In this document: positions 1 through 6,368 of the stretch, in pieces
How positions within the stretch are numbered: position 1 is the stretch's first letter
How the letters are laid out: each line of letters begins with the position of its first letter
Assembly: GCA_030054245.1 (NCBI GenBank)
Contig: JASGCH010000052.1
Span: forward strand, 1-8,092
Length of the DNA stretch: 8,092 bases
Source: Gammaproteobacteria bacterium
GTDB lineage: Bacteria; Pseudomonadota; Gammaproteobacteria; Burkholderiales; Burkholderiaceae_C
Direction of reading: 5' to 3'
Position numbers and translations under genes: made by a program
The notes under the pieces: model-generated
What the model was told of the DNA's origin: nothing
What the model saw: the letters and a program-made list of their open reading frames with translations, nothing else
Database searches by the model: none

Positions 1-1
1 A

Positions 2-652
2 GTCAAAGCTTTTAGGAATGCCTTTAAAAAAGCCAAAATTGTCCATGAAGAATTTTTACCTCCAGCCACCACCGATTTTACCGCCGGCGGACAAAGAATC
101 ATCGATAAATTGAAGGATATAACGGGCAGAAAGGTGATATTTATTTTTTGGGCAGGTGGAAACCCCTTTAAGATAGCTGATCTTGACTTAAAACGCCATG
201 GTATAGAAATCGCTACAGGCGGAAATATTTTACCCGCATTGGTTGCTTATAAACAGTTCCCAGGCATGGAGGGGGCCACTTATTATTATTTTACGCACCC
301 CAAAAATCCGGTCAACGAGGCATTGGTAGCTATGCACTATAAACAATTTAATTCTCCGCCAGACTTTTTTACTGCAGGTGGATTTTCTGCCGCCATGGCT
401 ATTGTTACGGCTTTAACCAAAACCAAAGGGGATACCTCTTCAGATAAACTCATATCTGCCATGGAGGGAATGAGTTTTGATACCCCGAAAGGTAAGATGT
501 TGTTTCGAAAGGAAGACCACCAAGCCATGCAAAGTATGTATCACTTTAAAATAAAGTTAGACCCCGCTTTTAACTGGGGAGTGCCGGAATTGGTGCGTGA
601 AATTAAACCTGAAGAAATGCAGGTACCCATTACCAATACCAGGAAACAATAA
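2..652 (+). CDS. ABC transporter substrate-binding protein, LivK/Peripla_BP_6 type (3' part, 5' end outside window)
   Basis: This is the C-terminal 216 residues of a periplasmic solute-binding protein. The frame is open right up to the left edge, so the gene starts outside the window; the TTG at 110 is an internal Leu codon and not a start. The tail is typical of the type 1 periplasmic-binding fold of branched-chain amino acid (HAAT) receptors: a FTAGGFSAAMAIVTAL helix, then a SFDTPKGKMLFRKEDHQAM stretch, then YHFKIK, which match the conserved 'G..FDGP.G...F...DHQ' end of LivK-like proteins. The signal peptide and most ligand-contacting residues are missing, so the substrate cannot be read. 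It heads the gene run of two ATPases and two permeases downstream, so it most likely delivers ligand to that complex. Family assignment is firm; the ligand is unknown and could be an amino acid, an amide or a carboxylic acid. Confidence 0.9.
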   Translation, partial: VKAFRNAFKKAKIVHEEFLPPATTDFTAGGQRIIDKLKDITGRKVIFIFWAGGNPFKIADLDLKRHGIEIATGGNILPALVAYKQFPGMEGATYYYFTHPKNPVNEALVAMHYKQFNSPPDFFTAGGFSAAMAIVTALTKTKGDTSSDKLISAMEGMSFDTPKGKMLFRKEDHQAMQSMYHFKIKLDPAFNWGVPELVREIKPEEMQVPITNTRKQ

Positions 653-678
653 TGTCGTTGCCAAATACCAGATCGGCG

Positions 679-816
679 CAACCTCGGTTTTAATGCGAGC
701 TACACTGCCATAAGATGGCGTTATGCGGGTTCACCTTAGATGAACGCTATGAGTAAATCCCGCTGGGAGATTCTCCCCAACTAGTAATTGGGGTAGCTCA
801 AAGTACAACGGACTTA
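679..816. repeat. Intergenic repeat copy A (mosaic copy of the 1694-1838 element)
   Basis: The 198-bp gap between the binding protein and the livG-like gene holds no ORF but carries a repeat shared with the livG-livF gap. Core blocks in the + orientation are ACACTGCCA (702-710), GCGTTATGCGG (718-728), TCACC (731-735) and AGTAAATCCCGCTGG (752-766). The same blocks occur at 1716, 1732, 1746 and 1767 with spacings of 16, 14 and 21 against 16, 13 and 21 here. The flanks are in the opposite orientation to the core: CAACCTCGGT (679-688) and CAAAGTACAA (799-808) match the reverse complement of the right part of the other copy. There are no intact terminal inverted repeats. This looks like an old or rearranged copy of a short non-autonomous element. 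It interrupts what is probably a single transcription unit. Confidence 0.75.
765..793. repeat. Two adjoining inverted repeats inside copy A
   Basis: GGGAGA (765-770) and TCTCCC (772-777) form a perfect 6-bp inverted repeat with a single-base centre. CCCCAA (775-780) and TTGGGG (788-793) form a second 6-bp stem with a 7-nt loop. The two share the C-run at 775-777, so only one can fold at a time. No T-tract follows, so this is not a standard terminator. The segment has no counterpart in the copy at 1694-1838, so it is specific to this copy. Confidence 0.6.
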
Positions 817-850
817 ACTAGCTTGTCCCCTTTGTTTACACCCACTAACC

Positions 851-1612
851 ATGCTTGAAACCACCCATTTGTCGGTAAACTTTGGAGGACATTACGCGGT
901 TAACCAAGTAAGCTGTCGCTTCACTCCCGGTGTGTTAACAGCTATAGTGGGACCTAATGGTGCTGGTAAAACCACTTACTTTAACTTGATATCGGGGCAA
1001 ATTAAGGCTACAGCTGGTAAAGTATTGATCCATAATCGGGATATTACCCACTCCAGCGTCTCAAGTAGAGTTAAGCAGGGGATCGGTCGCGGATTTCAAT
1101 TGACCAACTTATTTCCTAACCTAAGCGTAGTAGAAAACCTGCGTCTGTGTTTACAAGCTGTCAGAAAAGGGAAGCATTGGGGAGGGATGAATTTTTGGTC
1201 TTTGGCAGATAGCTACACAGCATTATTGGAAGCTAGTTGCTCCATTCTCGATTTGGTTCATTTACTCCATAAAAAAGATTTACCTATTAGCGCACTATCG
1301 CATGGAGAACAAAGGAAAGTGGAAGTGGCTATTTTATTAGCCCTAGACCCACAAATTTATATGTTTGATGAACCCACAGCTGGCATGAGTAAAGACGAAG
1401 TTCCCATGATTTTAGAATTGATAGAAAAACTTAAATTCCAAAAGGACAAGATTATTTTATTAGTCGAACATAAATTGGAAGTGGTGCGCCAGCTAGCGGA
1501 TCGGGTGATCGTTTTACACAAGGGTGCATTGATCGCTGACGGCACCCCCAGTGAAGTCATGAACCAAGAGATTGTTCAAGAGGTATATTTAGGGCACCAT
1601 AAAATCCAGTGA
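851..1612 (+). CDS. livG: ABC transporter ATP-binding protein, LivG family
   Basis: This is a 253-residue cytoplasmic ATPase of the branched-chain amino acid type importer. It is close to the usual LivG length of about 255. Walker A is GPNGAGKTT at residues 34-42, the Q-loop is around Q83 in GRGFQLTNLFPNLSV, the ABC signature is LSHGEQ at 149-154, Walker B plus catalytic Glu is IYMFDEP at 169-175 (E174), and the switch His is H207 in LVEHKLE. The 'GRGFQ..LFP.LSVVENL' stretch and 'DEPTAGMS' ending are LivG hallmarks and separate it from LivF. It should pair with the LivF-like ATPase to power transport through the two permeases. The ATG at 851 gives the standard N-terminus 'MLETTHLSVNFGGHYAVNQVS', so the start is sound, but no Shine-Dalgarno sequence is visible before it. 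Assignment to family is secure; the transported compound is not known. Confidence 0.95.
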   Translation: MLETTHLSVNFGGHYAVNQVSCRFTPGVLTAIVGPNGAGKTTYFNLISGQIKATAGKVLIHNRDITHSSVSSRVKQGIGRGFQLTNLFPNLSVVENLRLCLQAVRKGKHWGGMNFWSLADSYTALLEASCSILDLVHLLHKKDLPISALSHGEQRKVEVAILLALDPQIYMFDEPTAGMSKDEVPMILELIEKLKFQKDKIILLVEHKLEVVRQLADRVIVLHKGALIADGTPSEVMNQEIVQEVYLGHHKIQ

Positions 1613-1650
1613 GTCGTTATTTTATCAACACACCAAAATTATGGCATCCT

Positions 1651-1696
1651 AAAGACTGTTGCACGAGCGGCACCAGCCGATGGCGCAACAGTCTAA
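1651..1696. repeat. Short hairpin with the same ends as the adjacent MITE-like element
   Basis: AGACTGTTGC (1653-1662) pairs perfectly with GCAACAGTCT (1685-1694), and an inner CGGC/GCCG stem (1668-1671 with 1676-1679) closes on an ACCA loop. The outer 10 bp are the same sequence as the ends of the 1694-1838 element, and the right arm abuts that element's left end, forming a perfect 21-bp palindrome at 1685-1705. It could be an internally deleted or solo-end copy of the same element, inserted next to or into it. It lies directly after livG, but there is no T-tract, so terminator function is not supported. Confidence 0.7.
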
Positions 1697-1838
1697 GACT
1701 GTTGCACAACCGGTTACACTGCCAAATTACTGCGTTATGCGGTACTCACCAGCTCATTTACACCCCAGTAAATTCCGCTGGTTGCGTGCCGCTAAGCCTT
1801 GTACTTTGACAGCTCACCGAGGTTGAGCAACAGTCTTA
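1694..1838. mobile_element. MITE-like element, 145 bp, with about 21-23-bp terminal inverted repeats (copy B)
   Basis: The left end (1694-1714) and the reverse complement of the right end (1816-1838) both begin TAAGACTGTTGC, then differ by one base, share CAACC, and end in GGT with a 2-base gap. The interior carries the core blocks ACACTGCCA, GCGTTATGCGG, TCACC and AGTAAATTCCGCTGG (1716-1781) shared with copy A, plus an ATTTAC/GTAAAT hairpin (1756-1761, 1768-1773). It has no transposase, so it would need one supplied from elsewhere. A TA lies at each outer edge (1694-1695, 1837-1838), which would suit a TA-targeting IS630/mariner-type enzyme, but it could equally be part of the inverted repeat. 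It separates livG from livF; any short ORF across it is not credible as a gene. Confidence 0.72.
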
Positions 1839-1872
1839 GTCTTAAAATAACTTTCACCCATTGATACCCATT

Positions 1873-2601
1873 ATGAGTACGCCTCCTCTATTAACCTTAA
1901 AGGACATACATACGCACATAGGAAAATATCATATCCTACATGGAGTTAACTTGTGCATCCCGGCAAATTCCTGTACTGTCTTATTAGGTCGAAATGGCGT
2001 AGGAAAAACGACCACCCTACGGACGATTATGGGACTGTGGACGGCTAGTTCTGGAAGTACAACTTACAAAAATATCGACATAACCCTTTGGGATACTCCT
2101 AAAATTGCTGGTTTAAATATTGCCTATATTCCAGAAAACATGGGTATTTTTTTTGATTTGACCGTGAAGGAAAACTTGTTCTTGGCCGCTAGACAAGCTA
2201 AAACTGTATCAGCCATGATCCAAAGTCGCTTAGATTGGATTTTTTCTATTTTCCCAGATTTGCACCGGTTTTTTAATTATACCGCTGGCCATTTATCAGG
2301 TGGGCAAAAGCAAATGCTCGCGGTAGCACGGGCTTTCGTCGAACCCAGAGAACTACTCATCATAGACGAACCCAGCAAAGGTTTTTCCCCAGCCATTATT
2401 GATCAATTAATCCAAGCATTAAATGAATTGAAAAAAAATAAGGTGACCCTTTTATTGGTTGAACAAAACCTACTGTTTGCCAATTCTTTAGGCGATACCG
2501 TTGCCATCATGGAAGATGGTAGGATCGTCTATTCAGGTCAAATGACTGACCTATGGCAAAATAAAGAGATACAAACCCATTACCTAGGATTACATCTATG
2601 A
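1873..2601 (+). CDS. livF: ABC transporter ATP-binding protein, LivF family
   Basis: This second cytoplasmic ATPase has 242 residues from the ATG at 1873. An in-frame TTG at 1861 would add four residues, but the ATG gives the usual LivF N-terminus and is preferred; neither has a clear Shine-Dalgarno sequence. Walker A is GRNGVGKTT (39-47). The Q-loop position is the LivF-type Glu in YIPENMGIF (E88). The signature is LSGGQ (141-145) and Walker B is LLIIDEP (161-167), followed by SKGFSP, the LivF version of the D-loop. The usual switch His is replaced by Gln in LLLVEQN, as is normal in LivF. The stop codon overlaps the livH start (ATGA, 2598-2601), showing translational coupling. It is 260 bp from livG because the repeat elements intervene, so co-expression with livG depends on read-through or on a promoter in the gap. 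Confidence 0.95.
   Translation: MSTPPLLTLKDIHTHIGKYHILHGVNLCIPANSCTVLLGRNGVGKTTTLRTIMGLWTASSGSTTYKNIDITLWDTPKIAGLNIAYIPENMGIFFDLTVKENLFLAARQAKTVSAMIQSRLDWIFSIFPDLHRFFNYTAGHLSGGQKQMLAVARAFVEPRELLIIDEPSKGFSPAIIDQLIQALNELKKNKVTLLLVEQNLLFANSLGDTVAIMEDGRIVYSGQMTDLWQNKEIQTHYLGLHL
2586..2589 (+). promoter_or_regulatory. Ribosome binding site for livH
   Basis: AGGA lies 8 nt before the ATG at 2598 and 11 nt before the alternative ATG at 2601, which favours 2598 as the start. It is inside the end of livF and is the clearest Shine-Dalgarno match in the window. Confidence 0.55.
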
Positions 2602-3587
2602 TGATCGCTCCACTCATCCAGAAGTTCTATATTTACTTTTTACCTCTATTGCTTAGTATTGTATTTTACTTTTTAATCCCATCTCAACAAACTTGGCTGA
2701 CATTGACTTTTGCCGGATTTGCTATGGGATTGATTTTGTATATCATGAGTAGTGGGTTAACCATGGTATTTGGCTTAATGGATGTACTCAATTTCGGGCA
2801 AGGCATTTTTATTTCATTGGGTGCCTATATTGCTGTGAGCGTCACCTCTTTATGGGTCGGGTTAAGCGTAAGTAATAATTTATTAGCCAACTTGCTACTC
2901 ATTGTTAGTTGTATTTTGTTGGCTATGCTGATAAGTTCGTTGGTTGGATTTTTCTTTGAAAAATATTTAATTAGACCAGTTTATGGTCAGCATTTAAAAC
3001 AAATTTTAGTGACGGTGGGTGGACTTATTATTGGTGAGGAGCTATTCAAGATCATCTGGGGACCCTTACAACTCCCACTAGAGCTACCCTCTGAGCTCAG
3101 AGGTCTTATCTATGTATACGACATACCCATGGAAAAATACCGTATCCTAGCCATTTTAGTAGGAGGTTTTATATTATTGGGTCAATTTTTCTTGCTATCA
3201 AAAACCAAAATAGGTTTGCTCATTAGAGCCGGCGTGGAAAATCGAGAGATGGTCGAATCCTTGGGCTATAACATTAGGCAACTGTTTATGTTGGTTTTTT
3301 CTTTAGCCTGTGCTTTAGCTGGTCTAGGGGGTGTGTTGTGGGGGTTTTATCAACAAAATGTAACCCCTCAAATGGGCTCACATTTGAATATATTGATCTT
3401 TATTATCATTATTATTGGGGGGCTAGGTTCAACCACCGGAACTGTGATTGGAGCCTTGCTTGTGGGTCTTTTATCAAACTATGTGGGCTACCTATTTCCT
3501 AAAATCGCTTTATTTTCAAATTTACTGCTATTGTTGCTTATTTTGTTATGGCGCCCTAGAGGTCTTATCCCCGTAACCAACCGTTAA
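2598..3587 (+). CDS. livH: ABC transporter permease, LivH family
   Basis: This is an integral inner-membrane permease of 329 residues with roughly eight or more hydrophobic segments, slightly longer than the typical 290-310 of LivH because of an extra N-terminal hydrophobic stretch. The LivH signature GLTMVFGLMDVLNFGQG, followed by GAYIA, lies near residues 53-75. The cytoplasmic coupling segment RAGVENREMVESLGYN with a following ALAGLGGVLWG is the EAA-type ATPase contact loop of the family. A late IIIIGGLGSTTGTVIGALLVG stretch and the closing LLWRPRGLIP are also standard. The start overlaps the livF stop by 4 nt. It should form the transmembrane channel together with LivM, 18 bp downstream. 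Nothing in the sequence tells the substrate. Confidence 0.94.
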   Translation: MMIAPLIQKFYIYFLPLLLSIVFYFLIPSQQTWLTLTFAGFAMGLILYIMSSGLTMVFGLMDVLNFGQGIFISLGAYIAVSVTSLWVGLSVSNNLLANLLLIVSCILLAMLISSLVGFFFEKYLIRPVYGQHLKQILVTVGGLIIGEELFKIIWGPLQLPLELPSELRGLIYVYDIPMEKYRILAILVGGFILLGQFFLLSKTKIGLLIRAGVENREMVESLGYNIRQLFMLVFSLACALAGLGGVLWGFYQQNVTPQMGSHLNILIFIIIIIGGLGSTTGTVIGALLVGLLSNYVGYLFPKIALFSNLLLLLLILLWRPRGLIPVTNR

Positions 3588-3605
3588 TTTTAGGTTAATA
3601 TCTAC

Positions 3606-4643
3606 ATGAAATCCATATTATTACCCTATTTTCCAAAGAACTTATTTTTAAAATGTCTAATTTTAGCCATTGTAACCATTCTTTTTTTGGCACCCTTTGT
3701 CCTACCAAGCATCAAAGCCTTGGCGGTAGCCAGTAAGATCCTTATATTTTGTATATTGGTAGCTAGTTTTGACCTTCTATTAGGCTATACTGGTATTATA
3801 AGTTTTGCTCACACCATGTTCTTTGGTATTGGGGCGTACGGAGTAGCGCTAGCTTCGGCCCATTGGGGTAACACTTGGACCGCCATCCTTTCGGGTAGTG
3901 TGATAGCGATTTTATTATCGATCTTACTGTCCGGCCTCATAGCCATATTTTCTGCACGGGTAAAAACCATATTTTTCTCTATGATTACCCTAGCTGTCGC
4001 GGCTTCCTTCCAAACCTTGGTATCTCAATTTTCTGATCTTACGGGTGGTGAAGATGGCATCAGCTTTGAATTACCAGCAAACCTAAATACCGTCTATTTT
4101 AAGCTTGCCGGTGTGGATTTTTCCTCGAGAATATTGATATACTATGGCATCTTTGTCATTTGTCTGGTCTGTTTTATTTTACTTTTACGCATAGTATCCT
4201 CACCTTTTGGAAAAACTTTGGCCGCTATAAGAGAAAATGAATTTAGAGCCAGTGCAATTGGCTATCCAGTCATTTTGTATCGAACCTTTTCAAGTATTTT
4301 TGCTGCCATTTTTGCGACCACCGCGGGTATCTTATGGGCATTCTGGCTACGCTACTGCGGTCCTGATACAACGCTTAGCTTTGAAATCATGGTGGATATA
4401 TTACTCATTTTGATTATTGGCGGTATTGGCACCCTATACGGAGCACTTATTGGCAGTTCCATTTTCCTGATTGCCCAAAATTATTTGCAGGACTTGTTAA
4501 ATTTGGCACACAAGACAGTAGAGGGGCTGGCATTTTTACCCACTCTGTTTTCACCAGATCGGTGGTTATTGTGGCTGGGGATTTTATTTGTTTTAGCGGT
4601 TTACTTTCTTCCTAAGGGTTTGTATGGCTATTTTGAAAAATAA
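3606..4643 (+). CDS. livM: ABC transporter permease, LivM family
   Basis: This second inner-membrane permease has 345 residues. An in-frame TAG at 3591-3593 limits the start, and ATG 3606 is the first suitable codon, with a weak AGG 11 nt upstream. The LivM hallmark LLGYTGIISFAHTMFFGIGAYG is present around residues 58-80. The coupling loop LAAIRENEFRASAIGYPV, followed by an alternating hydrophobic stretch with TTAGILWAF, matches the LivM family consensus 'RAIRENE..A.A.G'. A late LILIIGGIGTLYGALIGS and C-terminal FLPKGLYGYFEK complete it. It is the partner of LivH in the transmembrane part of the importer and the last transporter gene before the flavoenzyme. Confidence 0.94.
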   Translation: MKSILLPYFPKNLFLKCLILAIVTILFLAPFVLPSIKALAVASKILIFCILVASFDLLLGYTGIISFAHTMFFGIGAYGVALASAHWGNTWTAILSGSVIAILLSILLSGLIAIFSARVKTIFFSMITLAVAASFQTLVSQFSDLTGGEDGISFELPANLNTVYFKLAGVDFSSRILIYYGIFVICLVCFILLLRIVSSPFGKTLAAIRENEFRASAIGYPVILYRTFSSIFAAIFATTAGILWAFWLRYCGPDTTLSFEIMVDILLILIIGGIGTLYGALIGSSIFLIAQNYLQDLLNLAHKTVEGLAFLPTLFSPDRWLLWLGILFVLAVYFLPKGLYGYFEK

Positions 4644-4679
4644 TCTTACAGACCGTTCAGCCCCTATTTCAGCTTAACC

Positions 4680-4690
4680 TACACTGCCAA
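4680..4690 (+). repeat. Short fragment matching the repeat core (TACACTGCCAA)
   Basis: The 56-bp gap between livM and the dehydrogenase contains no terminator-like hairpin. Just before the dehydrogenase start is TACACTGCCAA, the same string that begins the repeat core (TACACTGCCA at 701-710; ACACTGCCAA at 1716-1725). None of the other core blocks follow, so this is at most a remnant, and an 11-base match alone could be chance. Confidence 0.3.
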
Positions 4691-4699
4691 CGCATTACT

Positions 4700-6085
4700 A
4701 TGGATTCTCAAACCACAATTCCTACCGAAGCTTATCAAAAGATCCAAGATTACTTTGGCGATCGATGTAGCCGTGCAGAATCAGTTTGTTTACAACACGG
4801 AAGAGATGAGTCTCCATTTCCAGTAACTCCCCCAGAGCTGGTGGTTTTTGCCATGAATCATGAAGAAATCATCTGGCTAGTGAATATAGCCCGCCATTAT
4901 TTATTTCCCATCATTCCATTTGGTGCAGGAACTTCCTTAGAGGGACAACTGTTGGCTGTAAACGGAGGGGTGAGTTTGGATTTATCAAGAATGAACCAAA
5001 TTCTCCATATTAGCCCGGATGATTTAACCGTCACAGTGCATCCTGGAGTTACCCGCATTGAATTAAATAACCAACTAAAATCTTACGGATTGTTTTTTCC
5101 TGTAGACCCAGGTGCTAACGCCACTATCGGCGGAATGTGTGCAACTGGAGCCAGTGGCACCAATGCCGTTCGCTATGGCACCATGCGCAATAATGTTTTA
5201 TCCATGAAAATTGTTACTCCTCAAGGAGTTATTATAAAAACAGGAAGTCAGGCAAAAAAATCCAGTGCAGGTTATGATTTAACGCATTTATATATTGGAA
5301 GTGAAGGAACTCTGGGGGTTATAGTAGAAATAACGCTACGCGTGTATTCTTTACCCGAGTCAGTCGCTGTAGCCATTTGTAGCTTCCCTAGTATAGCCAA
5401 TGCGGTTAAGGCAACCATACAAATCATTCAAACTGGAATTGCGGTTGCCAGAGTTGAACTCATTGACTCCAATAGTGTTTTGTTTGTCAATAACTATTCA
5501 AAATTACATTTACCCGTCTCACCCATGTTGCTGTTTGAGTTTCATGGCTCGGACACTGTGGTGGCTGAAGATGCCGAAAGGACCGAAGACATTTCTTTGG
5601 ACCACGAAGGGAACAATTTTCAGTGGGTGACTACTCCTGAAGCACGCACGAAATTATGGGCCGCTAGACATAACGCTTATTTTGCCGCTCTGCAAGCTAA
5701 ACCAGGGTGTCGCATCATAAGTACAGATACTTGTGTACCCATTAGTCGTTTAGCAGATTGCTTGTTGGATTCATTAAATGAAGTCAAAGAAACGACTATT
5801 CCATTTTTTTTGGTAGGGCATGTAGGCGATGGAAATTTTCATTTTGGCTACATGATAGACCCGAACTCCCCAGATGAATGGGCATTGGCCGAAAAACTGA
5901 ATACATCACTCGTCATGCGAGCCATCGAAATGGGTGGAACTTGCAGTGGAGAACATGGAGTAGGAGTGCACAAAAAAAAATTTTTAGAGGCTGAACTAGG
6001 AAAAAGTAGCATCGATGTCATGCGTATGATAAAAAAATCCCTAGACCCTCACAATATTTTCAACCCCGGTAAAATTTTGAATTAA
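4700..6085 (+). CDS. dld: FAD-binding D-lactate / D-2-hydroxyacid dehydrogenase (LDHD/Dld type)
   Basis: This is a 461-residue flavoprotein of the PCMH/FAD_binding_4 plus FAD-oxidase C-terminal family. It oxidises D-lactate or a related D-2-hydroxyacid to the 2-oxoacid and passes electrons to cytochrome c or quinone. FAD-binding motifs are PFGAGTSLEG (73-82), PVDPGANATIGG (134-145) and TGASGTNAVRYGT (149-161). The C-terminal domain has GHVGDGNFH (373-381), whose two His ligate the metal in this family, then CSGEHGVG (415-422), and ends in DPHNIFNPGKIL. The TGASGTNAVRYGTMR and RHNAYFAALQAKPG stretches resemble mitochondrial and bacterial D-lactate dehydrogenase (cytochrome) more than glycolate oxidase subunit GlcD, and no GlcE or GlcF follows. 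No signal peptide is seen, so the enzyme should face the cytoplasm. Same strand and 56 bp after livM, so probably the last gene of the transporter operon. Exact substrate is uncertain. Confidence 0.9.
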   Translation: MDSQTTIPTEAYQKIQDYFGDRCSRAESVCLQHGRDESPFPVTPPELVVFAMNHEEIIWLVNIARHYLFPIIPFGAGTSLEGQLLAVNGGVSLDLSRMNQILHISPDDLTVTVHPGVTRIELNNQLKSYGLFFPVDPGANATIGGMCATGASGTNAVRYGTMRNNVLSMKIVTPQGVIIKTGSQAKKSSAGYDLTHLYIGSEGTLGVIVEITLRVYSLPESVAVAICSFPSIANAVKATIQIIQTGIAVARVELIDSNSVLFVNNYSKLHLPVSPMLLFEFHGSDTVVAEDAERTEDISLDHEGNNFQWVTTPEARTKLWAARHNAYFAALQAKPGCRIISTDTCVPISRLADCLLDSLNEVKETTIPFFLVGHVGDGNFHFGYMIDPNSPDEWALAEKLNTSLVMRAIEMGGTCSGEHGVGVHKKKFLEAELGKSSIDVMRMIKKSLDPHNIFNPGKILN

Positions 6086-6180
6086 CTTCTTAACCAAGAC
6101 CTTGGCACAAGCTCGGACGATCAACCACATTACCAAGCAAGACTCTTTTTTACGGAGGTCATAAAAAACTTGTGGCAGAC

Positions 6181-6210
6181 TTGAAATATATTAGGCATTT
6201 CGATTACAAT
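6181..6210 (+). promoter_or_regulatory. Candidate sigma70-type promoter for cqsA
   Basis: TTGAAA (6181-6186) and TACAAT (6205-6210) each match the -35 and -10 consensus at 5 of 6 positions, with an 18-nt spacer. Transcription from here would begin near 6217 and leave a 5' leader of about 150 nt containing the degenerate repeat copy C. The 283-bp gap (6086-6368) otherwise shows no gene. Confidence 0.35.
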
Positions 6211-6260
6211 CCCCATAAATCATAGAGAGGGTGCCCAGAAAACCGTTGCCCTTATTTTTT

Positions 6261-6326
6261 ACAGTGGCATGTTAAAGTACTCTGGGTTATGTGCCTCCGC
6301 TCGCTCATTCACGGCGGGTAAGTACG
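6261..6326 (+). repeat. Degenerate intergenic repeat copy C in the cqsA leader
   Basis: ACAGTGGCA (6261-6269), GTTATGTG (6286-6293), GCTCATTCAC (6303-6312) and GTAAGTACG (6318-6326) match, in the same order, the copy B blocks ACACTGCCA (1716), GTTATGCG (1734), GCTCATTTAC (1752) and GTAAATTCC (1768). Spacings after GTTATG are 17 and 15 against 18 and 16; the first block is 7 bases further away. The match is too degenerate for certainty, and no terminal inverted repeats are seen. Confidence 0.4.
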
Positions 6327-6368
6327 AACATAAATGCTTGTTGCCAACCAATTTCATAGAAATTTAAA

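Noticed and set aside
337..528. Minus-strand ORF inside the binding-protein gene
   Set aside because: It lies wholly opposite a well-supported coding frame and shows no recognisable features.
657..692. Terminator after the binding-protein gene (GTTGC/GCAAC then GGTTTT)
   Set aside because: Only 5 bp of stem with a 16-base loop, several bases between stem and T-run, and the T-run is only four long.
718..728. GCGTTATGCGG read as an integron attC core site
   Set aside because: The attC core needs GTTRRRY; GTTATGC breaks that pattern, no paired inverse core at the right place is seen, and no integrase or cassette genes are here.
1609..1809. 66-codon + strand ORF between livG and livF
   Set aside because: It runs through the hairpin and the inverted-repeat element, overlaps the livG stop, and its composition is dictated by the repeat; it shows no recognisable protein features.
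1806..1848. Promoter for livF from a perfect TTGACA (1806-1811) in the repeat element
   Set aside because: No -10-like hexamer lies 16-19 bases downstream; the TAAAAT at 1843-1848 is 31 bases away, too far. A weak promoter cannot be excluded but is not supported.
1861..1872. TTG start for the LivF-like gene
   Set aside because: The ATG at 1873 gives the normal N-terminus for the family, and the extra four residues add nothing recognisable; there is no ribosome site favouring the TTG.
4700..6085. Glycolate oxidase subunit GlcD
   Set aside because: The conserved strings fit D-lactate dehydrogenase (cytochrome)/LDHD better, and there are no GlcE or GlcF genes beside it.
6229..6260. Rho-independent terminator in the dld-cqsA gap (AGGG...CCCT before TATTTTTT)
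   Set aside because: There is a good T-run, but the stem has only 4-5 pairs around a long unpaired loop, so it is too weak to call.
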